Source: Sulfolobus sp. A20 (GTDB lineage Archaea; Thermoproteota; Thermoprotei_A; Sulfolobales; Sulfolobaceae). Taken from it: a stretch of DNA of 64,000 nt. Under the pieces are notes generated by a model. It was given only the letters and a program-made list of their open reading frames with translations, searched no databases and was not told where the DNA came from. The position numbers and the translations under genes were made by a program. The number at the start of each line of letters is the position of its first letter. The stretch's first letter is position 1. Of the stretch, positions 46,812 through 55,867 are shown piece by piece. The stretch is from assembly GCF_001719125.1 (NCBI RefSeq), contig NZ_CP017006.1:1116001-1180000 (forward strand). The letters run 5' to 3'.

Positions 46812-48017
46812 TTAAACTTTAGGTAGACCGTAATATATAACTTTTTGATAAAACTCTCTTCTATTAACAACTTCTGAAACAATATTCAGAATTTCTACTA
46901 TAACAATTATTGCTGGGATAATAAATGATAGTAAGGATAGAACCAGTGAGAAGACATTTAGACTTCCTCTAATCTTAATTTCCCTCTTAGTTATATACGT
47001 ACTAATAATTTCTATAATCAATATCAGCATTAATGGAATTAAATAGTAGTAAGAGTGAGTGAAATAGTAGGCTAGTGGAAGGGTCGTAGTAAACACAGTT
47101 CCTACAAAAGAGATGGGCGTTTCTGAATTATACCATGATGGTCTAGCCTTAACCATGTAAATCATTATACTTGAAAGCACACCCAATGCAAGAAATACTA
47201 CAGCAGGGTAATAGAACAACGTGTTTAAAATGCTAAGGAGGTAAAACAGCACTGATAGAGAGGAAAATAACACTTCCCTACTTAACCAAGAGGTCTTTAA
47301 GTTATATATGACACGATAGAACCTATCATATCTTCTAGCATGATTAACTGATAACAATAAGGTCAGTAGAGGAACCAAAAAACCGATAAAACTCCAGAAC
47401 GGTAACTTGAAAACTGTATAGCCTAGGGCGAACTCACTACCTATTGTAAATGCTAACAATCCTAAATAGTTCTCTTCTTTTTTCTCATGTAACGTATTTA
47501 TTTTAAGATCCTTAACTCCTTCTGGTCCCTTCACAACAAACCTTGGCTTAGTTATATCTGATGGGGGCAAGTAATTAGTATCCGCCTTACCTTCATCTAT
47601 CCAACCAAAAGATAAAGCCCCAGTCGGGCACGCCTCAACACAATATGGAATACCTTTACCACCTATTAGCCTATCATAACAGAAATTACACTTAGACATT
47701 ATTCCATCTTTATTAAACTTTAGTGCTTCATATGGACAAGCCCATGTACAGAATCCACAACCGATACAGGATTTATCGTTTATCCTTACTATACCCATAT
47801 CGTTCTTTTCGATCGCGTTAGCTGGACAAACTTTCATACAAACTGGATTATCGCAATGGTTACAAGCTATCGAAAGGGCTGTCTTACTCTCCCCTAGAGG
47901 CATTACTATTAGGCTTCTCCAATTAAGATTTCCGTATGCCTTATTGCAGGCATCCACACAAGCATTACAAATAATGCATTTATCGTGATCAAAAATAAAT
48001 CCTAACTTTCTTTCCAT
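46812..48017 (-). CDS. Ferredoxin-membrane fusion protein (DmsB-DmsC-like)
   Basis: 401 residues. The first 190 carry four ferredoxin-type Cys groups (CIICNACVDAC, CNHCDNPVCMKVC, CIGCGFCTWAC, CNFCYDRLIGGKGIPYCVEAC) as in DmsB/PsrB/NrfC. The rest has about seven membrane helices as in DmsC. In known complexes these two proteins link a molybdopterin subunit to quinone. Here they are fused and no catalytic molybdoenzyme gene is near, so it may pair with a subunit encoded elsewhere. Confidence 0.82.
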   Translation of the reverse strand: MERKLGFIFDHDKCIICNACVDACNKAYGNLNWRSLIVMPLGESKTALSIACNHCDNPVCMKVCPANAIEKNDMGIVRINDKSCIGCGFCTWACPYEALKFNKDGIMSKCNFCYDRLIGGKGIPYCVEACPTGALSFGWIDEGKADTNYLPPSDITKPRFVVKGPEGVKDLKINTLHEKKEENYLGLLAFTIGSEFALGYTVFKLPFWSFIGFLVPLLTLLLSVNHARRYDRFYRVIYNLKTSWLSREVLFSSLSVLFYLLSILNTLFYYPAVVFLALGVLSSIMIYMVKARPSWYNSETPISFVGTVFTTTLPLAYYFTHSYYYLIPLMLILIIEIISTYITKREIKIRGSLNVFSLVLSLLSFIIPAIIVIVEILNIVSEVVNRREFYQKVIYYGLPKV

Positions 48018-48062
48018 ATAATATTTTCTAATCGACTAGGTTTATAACACTAGCTTTAAAAT

Positions 48063-48341
48063 GTGATAAATTTATCAAAATATATGGAAACACCATTTTA
48101 TAAATATGCTTTGATGAGAAATTTTATTAGAGAGGTACTAGAACAAGAAAAACTCTCAGACTACGTCAAAGATAGATTACACAGAGATGAACAAATGAGG
48201 AATAGATTTTGTAATGAAGACGAGGACACTATTAGAAAATTAATAGACGAAGTTATAGAATACATTACAAGCGGAAAAGGAAAGGACAAGAGAGATGAAG
48301 TATTAAACGCGATAAGAAGTTTCTGCACAGAGGGAACATAA
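48063..48341 (+). CDS. Small helical protein, unknown
   Basis: 92 residues from GTG 48063, all helical and charged with two Cys (FCNED, SFCTEG). A downstream ATG at 48084 is an alternative start, and a TTTAAAATG stretch gives it a plausible box. No family recognised. It might be a regulatory protein. Confidence 0.55.
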   Translation: MINLSKYMETPFYKYALMRNFIREVLEQEKLSDYVKDRLHRDEQMRNRFCNEDEDTIRKLIDEVIEYITSGKGKDKRDEVLNAIRSFCTEGT

Positions 48342-48411
48342 TAATTCCAAAACAGTAAATTAAGTGTTGTAGAAAAGAAAGCTAGTTCCCTTATCTATTG
48401 CTAAAGAGGAT

Positions 48412-49611
48412 TTAAACTTTATACCCAACAAACTTATTATAGAGGAATCTTGCTGCACTTATTCTCTGAATGTCATTTGTTCCCTCGTAGGTTTTCATTA
48501 TTTGTAAGTCCCTTAACATCCTCTCTAAGCCGGTTGAATTAGTAACACCGTAGCCTCCATATGTGCTCATAGCCCTCAAAACTATCCTTTCAGCAGCCTC
48601 TGTAGAGATAAATTTAGCTAGCGAAGCAGCTATTACGTATTCGTTCTCCCTATTATTTTTAAATAAGGTACCTGCCCAATATGTTATAAGCCTAGCCATC
48701 TCAAGATCAGCAAGTGACTCTGATACCTTAGTTTGTACTAATTGAAACTCAGCTAGCTTCTTATCAAAAGCAGTTCTCTGTAGAGTGTAATTTACCATTT
48801 TTTCGAAAGCGGCTTGTCCAACTCCTAAGGCTTGAGAAGCTACTATAGTTCTAGCAAAATCGAATGCACTAACTGCGTACTTAAATCCATTCGACTCTTC
48901 TCCAACTAAGTTTTCAGCGGGAACTTTTACATCCTCTAACACTATCTCCGCTGTGTGGGATGCTTTAAGACCGGTAGTCTCAATTCTACTAACTGGCTTA
49001 ATCAAGTCTTTTTCTACTATAAACATAGATATTCCCTTCCATCTAGCCTTAGGATCTTGTGGTGAAGTTCTCGCGGTTATTAAATAATAGTCCGCTATGT
49101 CTCCATTGGTAATGAAAATTTTCCTACCGTTTATTACGTAATCACCATTACTAAGCTTTTTAGCTGTTGTCTTAATTCCTGCTACATCGGTTCCGGCTGA
49201 AGGTTCAGTATTGGCGAAAGCAGCTACTTTATCTCCTTGAGCCACCGGCGGTATATATTTCTTCTTTAATTCTTCATTTCCATATCTAGATAAGGTATAA
49301 ATGAACATCCAATCTATTAAGAGAAAAGTGCTAAATGAAGGCCAAACTCTGGTTATTTCTTCAGTAGCCACCAATAAGGAAATGTAATCTGCTCCTTGAC
49401 CTCCTAAAGAAGGATCTACAAATAAACCATATAAGCCTATCTCCTTTGCCTTCGTTTTAACTTCTCTTGGCACATCCAATTCTTTTTCTCCTTTCTCAAC
49501 ATATTTTGATAGAATGTTTTCAGCGAAATCCCTTACCGCACTTCTCAATAATTCATGATCTTGAGTAATTTCTACCTTAAAGTCCTCTAATGACTTAAAA
49601 GGATATACCAT
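48412..49611 (-). CDS. Acyl-CoA dehydrogenase
   Basis: The 399-residue flavoprotein has the ACAD layout: N-terminal helices, FANTEPSAGTDVAGIKTTAKK, and a C-terminal end RMLRDLQIMKTYEGTNDIQRI with Glu as the likely catalytic base in YEGT. It oxidises acyl-CoA to 2-enoyl-CoA, passing electrons to ETF encoded just downstream. The intervening gap is 28 bases, so the three genes form an operon in which EtfB is first. Confidence 0.92.
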   Translation of the reverse strand: MVYPFKSLEDFKVEITQDHELLRSAVRDFAENILSKYVEKGEKELDVPREVKTKAKEIGLYGLFVDPSLGGQGADYISLLVATEEITRVWPSFSTFLLIDWMFIYTLSRYGNEELKKKYIPPVAQGDKVAAFANTEPSAGTDVAGIKTTAKKLSNGDYVINGRKIFITNGDIADYYLITARTSPQDPKARWKGISMFIVEKDLIKPVSRIETTGLKASHTAEIVLEDVKVPAENLVGEESNGFKYAVSAFDFARTIVASQALGVGQAAFEKMVNYTLQRTAFDKKLAEFQLVQTKVSESLADLEMARLITYWAGTLFKNNRENEYVIAASLAKFISTEAAERIVLRAMSTYGGYGVTNSTGLERMLRDLQIMKTYEGTNDIQRISAARFLYNKFVGYKV

Positions 49612-49639
49612 AAAAAATATGTTAAATTCAACCTTATTA

Positions 49640-50500
49640 TTATTTTCCTAGTTTCTTTAGCATAGCTTTGCAGAAAGCAACTGCATCTGCTACTATTAGA
49701 TAATCAGCGTTCTCCAATATAGGCGCATTTTTATCCGTGTTTACTGCAACTATTATCTTAGAGTCTCTGATTCCGGCTATGTGCTGAGGTTGTCCAGAAA
49801 TACCCAATGCTATGTATAGTTTAGGTCTAATTCTTAAGCCAGACAATCCTATTTGTCTGTCCTCTGGTACCCAACCCAACTCAGCTGCTACAGGTCTGCT
49901 TCCACCTACAACTCCTCCTAATGCTGTAGCTAATTCTTCAGCGTATTTTATATTCTCTTTATTTTGAATTCCCCTACCTACGCCAACAACTATATCCGCT
50001 GTAGATATGTTTGCACCAGATGATGTAGACTTCCTTCCAATGACCTTTATTCTTCCCTCCTTTAACTTTACCTTTTCTATACTCGGTTCAATCTGCTTAG
50101 GTTGTAGCTGAGTACTAGCAACTGTCATCACTAAAGGCAATTCAGTCTCTATCACAGCTATTCCCATACCGCTATAAGCTGATCTATTAATCATTGCCTT
50201 GTTACCATCTAGTTTTATGGATAGTACATCTGTGATTATGGGTAATTTTAGTCTGCCCGCTACCCTTCCGGCAATAGCTCTATCTTTTCTAACGTTTCCT
50301 GTAATAAACACGTCTGGAGTTAATGATACTACTAGATCTACAATCCCTTCCTCGTCTGTATTTTCTATTAAGTAAAGCTTATTAAAGAATTTGGCATCTT
50401 GAGAAGTTGATATGCCTATTAATTCTCCTCCGAAACTTTGTGCTACGGCTGCTCCCATCCTCAAAAATACAGGACTCTCGGAATATACTACTATCTTCAT
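49640..50500 (-). CDS. etfA: Electron transfer flavoprotein alpha subunit
   Basis: 286 residues. The C-terminal FAD domain shows VGVGRGIQNKENIKYAEELA, GGSRPVAAELGWVPEDRQIGLSG and ISGQPQHIAGI, then VNTDKNAPI. It shuttles electrons from the acyl-CoA dehydrogenase to a quinone or ferredoxin carrier. Begins immediately after EtfB's stop. Confidence 0.91.
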   Translation of the reverse strand: MKIVVYSESPVFLRMGAAVAQSFGGELIGISTSQDAKFFNKLYLIENTDEEGIVDLVVSLTPDVFITGNVRKDRAIAGRVAGRLKLPIITDVLSIKLDGNKAMINRSAYSGMGIAVIETELPLVMTVASTQLQPKQIEPSIEKVKLKEGRIKVIGRKSTSSGANISTADIVVGVGRGIQNKENIKYAEELATALGGVVGGSRPVAAELGWVPEDRQIGLSGLRIRPKLYIALGISGQPQHIAGIRDSKIIVAVNTDKNAPILENADYLIVADAVAFCKAMLKKLGK

Positions 50501-51229
50501 CTATAACACCCCATCACTTTTTAAATATTCAAGAAGTTTATCTACAGCTTTTTCAATATCGTTTTCTTCAATGACTATCTTCTTCCTATTGACTAATAAT
50601 GGCTTTACTTCTTTTACAATAACCTTAGGCTGAATATCAAACTTAACCTCTTTTACGGGTTTCTTCGAGGATTCCATTATTTGTTTAACACTAGGAATTC
50701 TAGGAGTGTTAATTTCCCCTCCTACACTCAAGACTACTGGTAATGTGGTCTCAATAGTCTCAACATAACTTACCATTCCTCTATCAGCTATCACTTTGTT
50801 CCCCTCTATCTTTAATGATTTAACATTTGATACGTAAGGTAAGCCTAAAGCTTCTGCTACATAAGCAGGTAAGGCAGAAGTTCCACTGTCAGTGCTCATC
50901 TCTGAAAAAAGTACTACGTCAGGATTTAGGGGTTTAATATTTTCTACAATAGCCATTGCAGTAGCGTAAACATCAATTTTATTTGATATTACTGCTATTA
51001 CTTCATCAACTCCCATAGCTAAAGCTTCCCTTATACTCTTCCTATCATTACTTCCAACTGTAATTCCAGTAACCTTGCCTCCAAACTTCTCCTTTAGTCT
51101 AATAGCCTCCTCGATTGCGTTTTTATCATAAGTGCTGATCTTGGGGGGAGCGTCTGTAACCAGCTTATCCCCTACAACCTTAATCATTTGGTCATCTGGA
51201 ACTATCTTGAATCCCACTACGATATTCAT
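50501..51229 (-). CDS. etfB: Electron transfer flavoprotein beta subunit
   Basis: 242 residues starting MNIVVGFKIVPDDQMIK, with the AMP/NTP-binding-like segment DTSGTSALPAYVAEALGLP and SVGGEINTPRIPS. It is first in the operon etfB-etfA-acd. Confidence 0.91.
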   Translation of the reverse strand: MNIVVGFKIVPDDQMIKVVGDKLVTDAPPKISTYDKNAIEEAIRLKEKFGGKVTGITVGSNDRKSIREALAMGVDEVIAVISNKIDVYATAMAIVENIKPLNPDVVLFSEMSTDSGTSALPAYVAEALGLPYVSNVKSLKIEGNKVIADRGMVSYVETIETTLPVVLSVGGEINTPRIPSVKQIMESSKKPVKEVKFDIQPKVIVKEVKPLLVNRKKIVIEENDIEKAVDKLLEYLKSDGVL

Positions 51230-51654
51230 AAATAAAAATTACATTTGATTGTTTATAAAACTAACTTCTTTATATCTAGAATAATTAAATAATGTGGATA
51301 AAAAGAATAATGATATAAAAATATGCAAACAAAGTTCTATACACTTAGTATACTCTATTTGGAGTGAAGCTACGAATTTACAAAGTAGGGGAACCCTAGC
51401 CATTTATGGCGGGGAGAAAGCCAGATTAGCACTTTATCCATTTCATTATTCTTTATATTAATTCATCTAATTAATAGTAATTATCCCGATTTAACTATTT
51501 CCATTTAATATATATCATCTTACAAATATAAAAATTTTTAATTTTGATATTTGAGTTATAATAGCAATTTTTAAGCTTAATTATAGGAAGTTATTCTTAA
51601 TATGATCCAATTGAAAAATGTTTATTACAAAAAGCTTTTTACTTTAAAAGGAAA
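51230..51654. other. Intergenic region with one solo element
   Basis: Contains the solo palindrome at 51380-51424 plus AT-rich DNA. No gene supported. A TATA-like ctttttactttaaaag close to 51628-51648 could serve the gene at 51655. Confidence 0.45.
51380..51424 (+). repeat. Solo IS605-type palindrome (diverged copy)
   Basis: A 45-bp sequence from ACAAAGTAGGGGAACCC to GGGGAGAAAGCCAG with the arms CCCTAGCCATTTATGGCGGGG. It differs more from consensus than most copies, so probably older. Confidence 0.6.
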
Positions 51655-53556
51655 ATGTCTTTTATGCATACGGAATTACTTCTACCTTTACTTATAACAC
51701 TCTCTATGTCAGCTGTAATGTTTTATGTAATCTATGAAGTAGAGAGATGGAAGTCGCTTAGAAGAGTTCTAGTAGCGATGTATATAGAGGGCATGATGTT
51801 ATCAATGAACTTAGGTGCTTATATATATTTAGTTACAAACAATTTATTCTATTTCCTAATTATAAATTCTGCTTACATGATATTTGGTCTATATCCTCTC
51901 CTCTACATCAAGGAGATAAAGAGAAAAGACACACTTTACCTAGTCTTTGCGATTTTCATGGTAGTATCAGAGGTATTAATGGGGGGTTTAGTTTATACCT
52001 TACAGACTGGATTACCAACTACCTTTGATTCAGCAATTGAGAACCTTTACTTCGTAATTGTAATGATTGGAGAAATGACATTCACGTTAATATTGTCTTT
52101 TAGGAAAGTTGACAAGTGGTTAAGGAATTACCTTGTAGCTCTATTGTTACTAATGCCTTGGTTTCCTCAGATATTCCCCAACTATTCTATACCTATATGG
52201 CTTTCGGCAATGATAATGATTGGGTCTACAATACTGATCTATGATACGTTATATAGTCAACGGCTTAAGGGAAATCAAGAGACGTACACAACTATAGAAC
52301 TTATTGTTATCTTTGCAATGATGATGATAGGAGAATTTTATTTCTTCTTAGCTAACTCATTACTTCTCTTTGATGCATCCATGATCGTTGGAATGGTATG
52401 GTTTATCTTCAGAACACTAGCAGGACCTAATCCAATAAAAGGAAATTATTTAAGAAACTCAAATCTGGCATTTACAATAATTTTCATAACCTTCATCATG
52501 GAATTCTTCATGGGAGCTGTGTTAGATTTCGTTGAGGGCATTTTTTCCACTGGTATTTCTGGCTTTGAATCTACTCTGAGTTTACCTTGGTTACCTCCTA
52601 CTAACGCGATAAATATCCTCTGGGATGGAATAGATATAGTAGGCAGTGTATTAGGCTCTACATGGTTCTTAGTGATGATGGGCATTGAGATGGGATTTCT
52701 AGCGTTTAAGAAGATGCTTGAAATGAAGGTTAGGGAGGTAAGGGTTAGAATGAGCTTGATGATATTAGCTTATGCATTGTATACCCTTTATATACCCTCT
52801 TTCTCTCCACTAAGTGATAAAATTCCTTATATACCATATATGTGGTCAATGGGCATTGGGACTTTAGGTCCCGTAAGTGGATCGTTTTTAATTGGGATAA
52901 TAGGGACTTATATAGTTTATGCTATCCTGTCCTTCCTCTTCGGGTCTAGGAATCTCTGTGCTGTAACTTGCACTGCACCACTTATGTATCAAGGGACTTT
53001 TTATGATTCTTTAAAGACATATAATAGAACTTCTAAATTGGGTAAGAAGTTACTAACTTCTAAGATGGGTAATATGCCTAGAGTTATAGCAATAATGGTA
53101 TCATCAATAGTTTTAATCTCAGCTATAATATCCTACCTTAACTCTCAAGGGGTAATTCACTTTGAAATATTTAATACTGACATAACAGTGCTAATATATT
53201 TTATTTGGTTTGATATATTATGGTATTTTCTATTTATTGCTACACCTTACCTAGGTACTTTTGCGTGCATAACCACTGGCTATTGCTATTGGGGTGTGTT
53301 TAACCAAGCTGTATCAAGTATAGGCTTATTTAGGCTGAAAGTTAAGGACCCTAAGGTTTGTGTAAATTGTAAGACTGTGGATTGTGCTAAAGCTTGTCCA
53401 GTTGGAATAACCGACATGAGGGCCTGGTTTATAAGGAGGGGAGAGTTCAAATCCTTTAAATGTGTTGGAATAGGAGAATGTGTCGATGCTTGTCCCTATG
53501 ATAACATTTATTTCTATGATGTTAGGCATTGGTTGAAGGAGAAGTTCGACAAGTAG
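51655..53556 (+). CDS. Polytopic membrane protein with C-terminal ferredoxin motifs
   Basis: 633 residues with about twelve membrane helices (1-560). A Cys-rich NapH/NosR/CcoG-like motif region follows: LCAVTCTAPLMYQGTFYDS near 430-450, then CITTGYC, CVNCKTVDCAKAC and FKCVGIGECVDAC at the C-terminus. It likely moves electrons across or along the membrane between quinones and a soluble partner. Not assigned to a specific family. A thioredoxin-reductase-like gene follows 87 bases downstream. Confidence 0.72.
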   Translation: MSFMHTELLLPLLITLSMSAVMFYVIYEVERWKSLRRVLVAMYIEGMMLSMNLGAYIYLVTNNLFYFLIINSAYMIFGLYPLLYIKEIKRKDTLYLVFAIFMVVSEVLMGGLVYTLQTGLPTTFDSAIENLYFVIVMIGEMTFTLILSFRKVDKWLRNYLVALLLLMPWFPQIFPNYSIPIWLSAMIMIGSTILIYDTLYSQRLKGNQETYTTIELIVIFAMMMIGEFYFFLANSLLLFDASMIVGMVWFIFRTLAGPNPIKGNYLRNSNLAFTIIFITFIMEFFMGAVLDFVEGIFSTGISGFESTLSLPWLPPTNAINILWDGIDIVGSVLGSTWFLVMMGIEMGFLAFKKMLEMKVREVRVRMSLMILAYALYTLYIPSFSPLSDKIPYIPYMWSMGIGTLGPVSGSFLIGIIGTYIVYAILSFLFGSRNLCAVTCTAPLMYQGTFYDSLKTYNRTSKLGKKLLTSKMGNMPRVIAIMVSSIVLISAIISYLNSQGVIHFEIFNTDITVLIYFIWFDILWYFLFIATPYLGTFACITTGYCYWGVFNQAVSSIGLFRLKVKDPKVCVNCKTVDCAKACPVGITDMRAWFIRRGEFKSFKCVGIGECVDACPYDNIYFYDVRHWLKEKFDK

Positions 53557-53643
53557 TCATTTTTAATACTTAGTTGACTTATTTTCTAGTTTTCTTAAGT
53601 TAACTTTTTATTATATTAAGTATATATACTTTGTAGAATCGAT

Positions 53644-54615
53644 ATGAAACTATATGATACTATAATTGTTGGGGCTGGAATTTCTGGTTTAAGTGCAGCT
53701 CTATACGCTTCTAGGCAGAAATTATCAACCTTAGTAATCTCAAAGGATCTAGGAGGTCAACTCACCTTAACTGATCTTATAGAAAATTATCCGGGAATAG
53801 AGAGTATTAGTGGTTTAAGCCTAGCCCAAAAGATAGAGAAACAAGCTAAGAAGTTTGGTGCAGAGTTCATATATGGTGAAGAAGTAAAAGAGATAAGGCA
53901 AGACGGAGAGGATTTCATAATTAAGGGAATAAAGGGAGAATACAGCGGTAAGACCATAATTTTAGCGTTTGGTAAAACTCCAAGAGAGCTAAATGTACCT
54001 GGAGAACATGAGTTTAAGGGAAAAGGAGTATCTTATTGTGCAATATGTGACGCAGCCTTCTTTAAAGGAAAACCAGCCATGGTCGTTGGCGAGGGTGAAC
54101 CAGGATTAGAAGCAATAGAGTTACTCTCTAGATATGCTAATCCAGCATACTACATAACCTCATCTAAGCATCTTGTGGGAGAAGAAGAGTTGGTTAAGAA
54201 AATCCTATCTAGCCCTAACGTTAAGATTATAGATTCAGCTAAGGTCATAGAAATTAGAGGTAATGGTAAAGTAGAGGAAGTTTTAGTGAGGAGGAATGAC
54301 GAGATTCTTAGTGTAAGAGTTGATGGTGTAATTATAGAAATGGGATACGTACTTAAAACAGAGTTCTTAAAGGGATTTGTAGAATTAAACGAGAGGGGAG
54401 AAGTAATTGTTGACGAACTTTCTAGGACAAGTAGAGAAGGAGTATTTGCTGCTGGTGACTTAACTCAAATACCATATAAACAAGCAGTAGTGGCAGCCGC
54501 TGAAGGTGTTAAAGCTGCTCTTTCAGCATATAACTATTTAAGGAGTAGGAAAGGTTTACCACCAATAAGTACGGACTGGAAAGCAGAGAAGAAGAAAGTA
54601 AGCTTTAAACTATAA
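53644..54615 (+). CDS. trxB: Thioredoxin-reductase-like flavoprotein
   Basis: 323 residues with FAD-binding [11 protein letters not shown] (about 10-20) and the redox CAIC (Cys132/Cys135), and the C-terminal [17 protein letters not shown]. The NAD(P)H site is unusual: [12 protein letters not shown] replaces GGGDSAxE and the HRRxxxR determinant for NADPH is absent. So it may use another donor, be a ferredoxin-linked reductase or act as a disulfide oxidoreductase on its own. The upstream Fe-S membrane protein is a possible electron source. Confidence 0.82.
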   Translation: MKLYDTIIVGAGISGLSAALYASRQKLSTLVISKDLGGQLTLTDLIENYPGIESISGLSLAQKIEKQAKKFGAEFIYGEEVKEIRQDGEDFIIKGIKGEYSGKTIILAFGKTPRELNVPGEHEFKGKGVSYCAICDAAFFKGKPAMVVGEGEPGLEAIELLSRYANPAYYITSSKHLVGEEELVKKILSSPNVKIIDSAKVIEIRGNGKVEEVLVRRNDEILSVRVDGVIIEMGYVLKTEFLKGFVELNERGEVIVDELSRTSREGVFAAGDLTQIPYKQAVVAAAEGVKAALSAYNYLRSRKGLPPISTDWKAEKKKVSFKL

Positions 54616-54935
54616 TATTAGCGTTATTAATTTTTACTAGAAGAATTATCTTCAAGATATTGTTATGGATTATGCATAATATCGTAGAAAATGCATGAAG
54701 TGCGTAGTTTAACTCAAGGAATACTTAAACTAGGATAATCTTAGTAGATAAATTCCTTAAGATGTATATACATTTTTAGTCTTAGATATTTCGAGGTTTT
54801 GTTTAATATTAATCTTATGGAATATGATTTATTAATTACAAAAATATCATTAGCCTATCAACATTAAGCTACATAGACAATACAAATAATGATTATCGAA
54901 AAATTTTATTAATAAGTAAGAGAATTTTTAAAACA
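54616..54935. other. AT-rich intergenic region
   Basis: No gene, palindrome or remnant seen. A TATA-like gaatttttaaaac at about 54921-54933 lies immediately upstream of the next ATG. Confidence 0.4.
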
Positions 54936-55841
54936 ATGAGTAATCCTTATTATGGCCAACCTAATTGGCAACCATACGGTGGTTATCAGCAAAATCCCAT
55001 GATGTCTATGATGGCTTGTAATCAACCAATTGGATTAGGTGGTCAACAGCAAATAATTCCAGTTAATTACCCGATAAACTTACAATACGTAGTGCAACAA
55101 GTACAAATGTTTCTGATGGGACAAGGTTTTCAAGTTTTTCCCATGGTAGCACAAAACATGGCTGTGATTCAAGCTCAGCATTCTAGCATTTTAGGCACAT
55201 TAACGGATCAGAATAAGGCGTATACTATAAGAATATGTCAAGGACCAGGTTTTGTAATGGTTGAAACGGGAATAGCTAACTTGTTACAAGAATTGTTAGT
55301 AGCCGGGGCCACGTTTGGAGTAACGGACGAGTTACTGCATAATAAGTTAGCTGAGTTAGCAGGTGCAGGAATAGATGCCTATGGTATTTATAAGGAATAC
55401 GCGCAGGAGCAACAATTAATGAATATGATTATGATGATAGTGTCTAATGCTCCACCAGCATATCAGCAGCAACCTTATTATCCTAATCAGCAACCTTATG
55501 GTCCTCAACCATACTATCCCGGACAACAATATCAACCCTACCAGCCACCTATGCAACAACCACCTCCACAGCAATCAATATCTCAGCAACAATCATCTCC
55601 ACAGCAAACGGCCCAAGCAAAACAATCTCGTCAAACTATTAAATGCTGGAATTGTGGTCATGAAAATGAGGATATAGCAAAGTTTTGCGCTAATTGTGGA
55701 GCTTCATTATTACCAATTAAGTGTCCAAGCTGTGGTCATATAAACTCACCTAGTGCTAAGTTCTGTGAAAATTGTGGATATAACTTACGCCAATCATTGG
55801 GTCAACAAAGTTCCCAGCAATCAACTAAGCAACAGAAATAA
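54936..55841 (+). CDS. Double zinc-ribbon protein with Gln/Pro-rich linker
   Basis: 301 residues. N-terminal third Gln-, Asn-, Pro- and Tyr-rich (MSNPYYGQPNWQPYGGYQ), a middle domain of about 110 residues that looks globular, a low-complexity PQQ/PYQ linker (about 175-230), then two zinc ribbons, CWNCGHEN...CANCG and CPSCGHIN...CENCG. This resembles eukaryote-like disordered scaffolds in archaea. First gene of an uncharacterised block to 60863. Repeated QQ/PP tracts are Asn-free. Confidence 0.65.
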   Translation: MSNPYYGQPNWQPYGGYQQNPMMSMMACNQPIGLGGQQQIIPVNYPINLQYVVQQVQMFLMGQGFQVFPMVAQNMAVIQAQHSSILGTLTDQNKAYTIRICQGPGFVMVETGIANLLQELLVAGATFGVTDELLHNKLAELAGAGIDAYGIYKEYAQEQQLMNMIMMIVSNAPPAYQQQPYYPNQQPYGPQPYYPGQQYQPYQPPMQQPPPQQSISQQQSSPQQTAQAKQSRQTIKCWNCGHENEDIAKFCANCGASLLPIKCPSCGHINSPSAKFCENCGYNLRQSLGQQSSQQSTKQQK

Positions 55842-55867
55842 AAATTCTCCAAGCTTTGTTTTTTATA

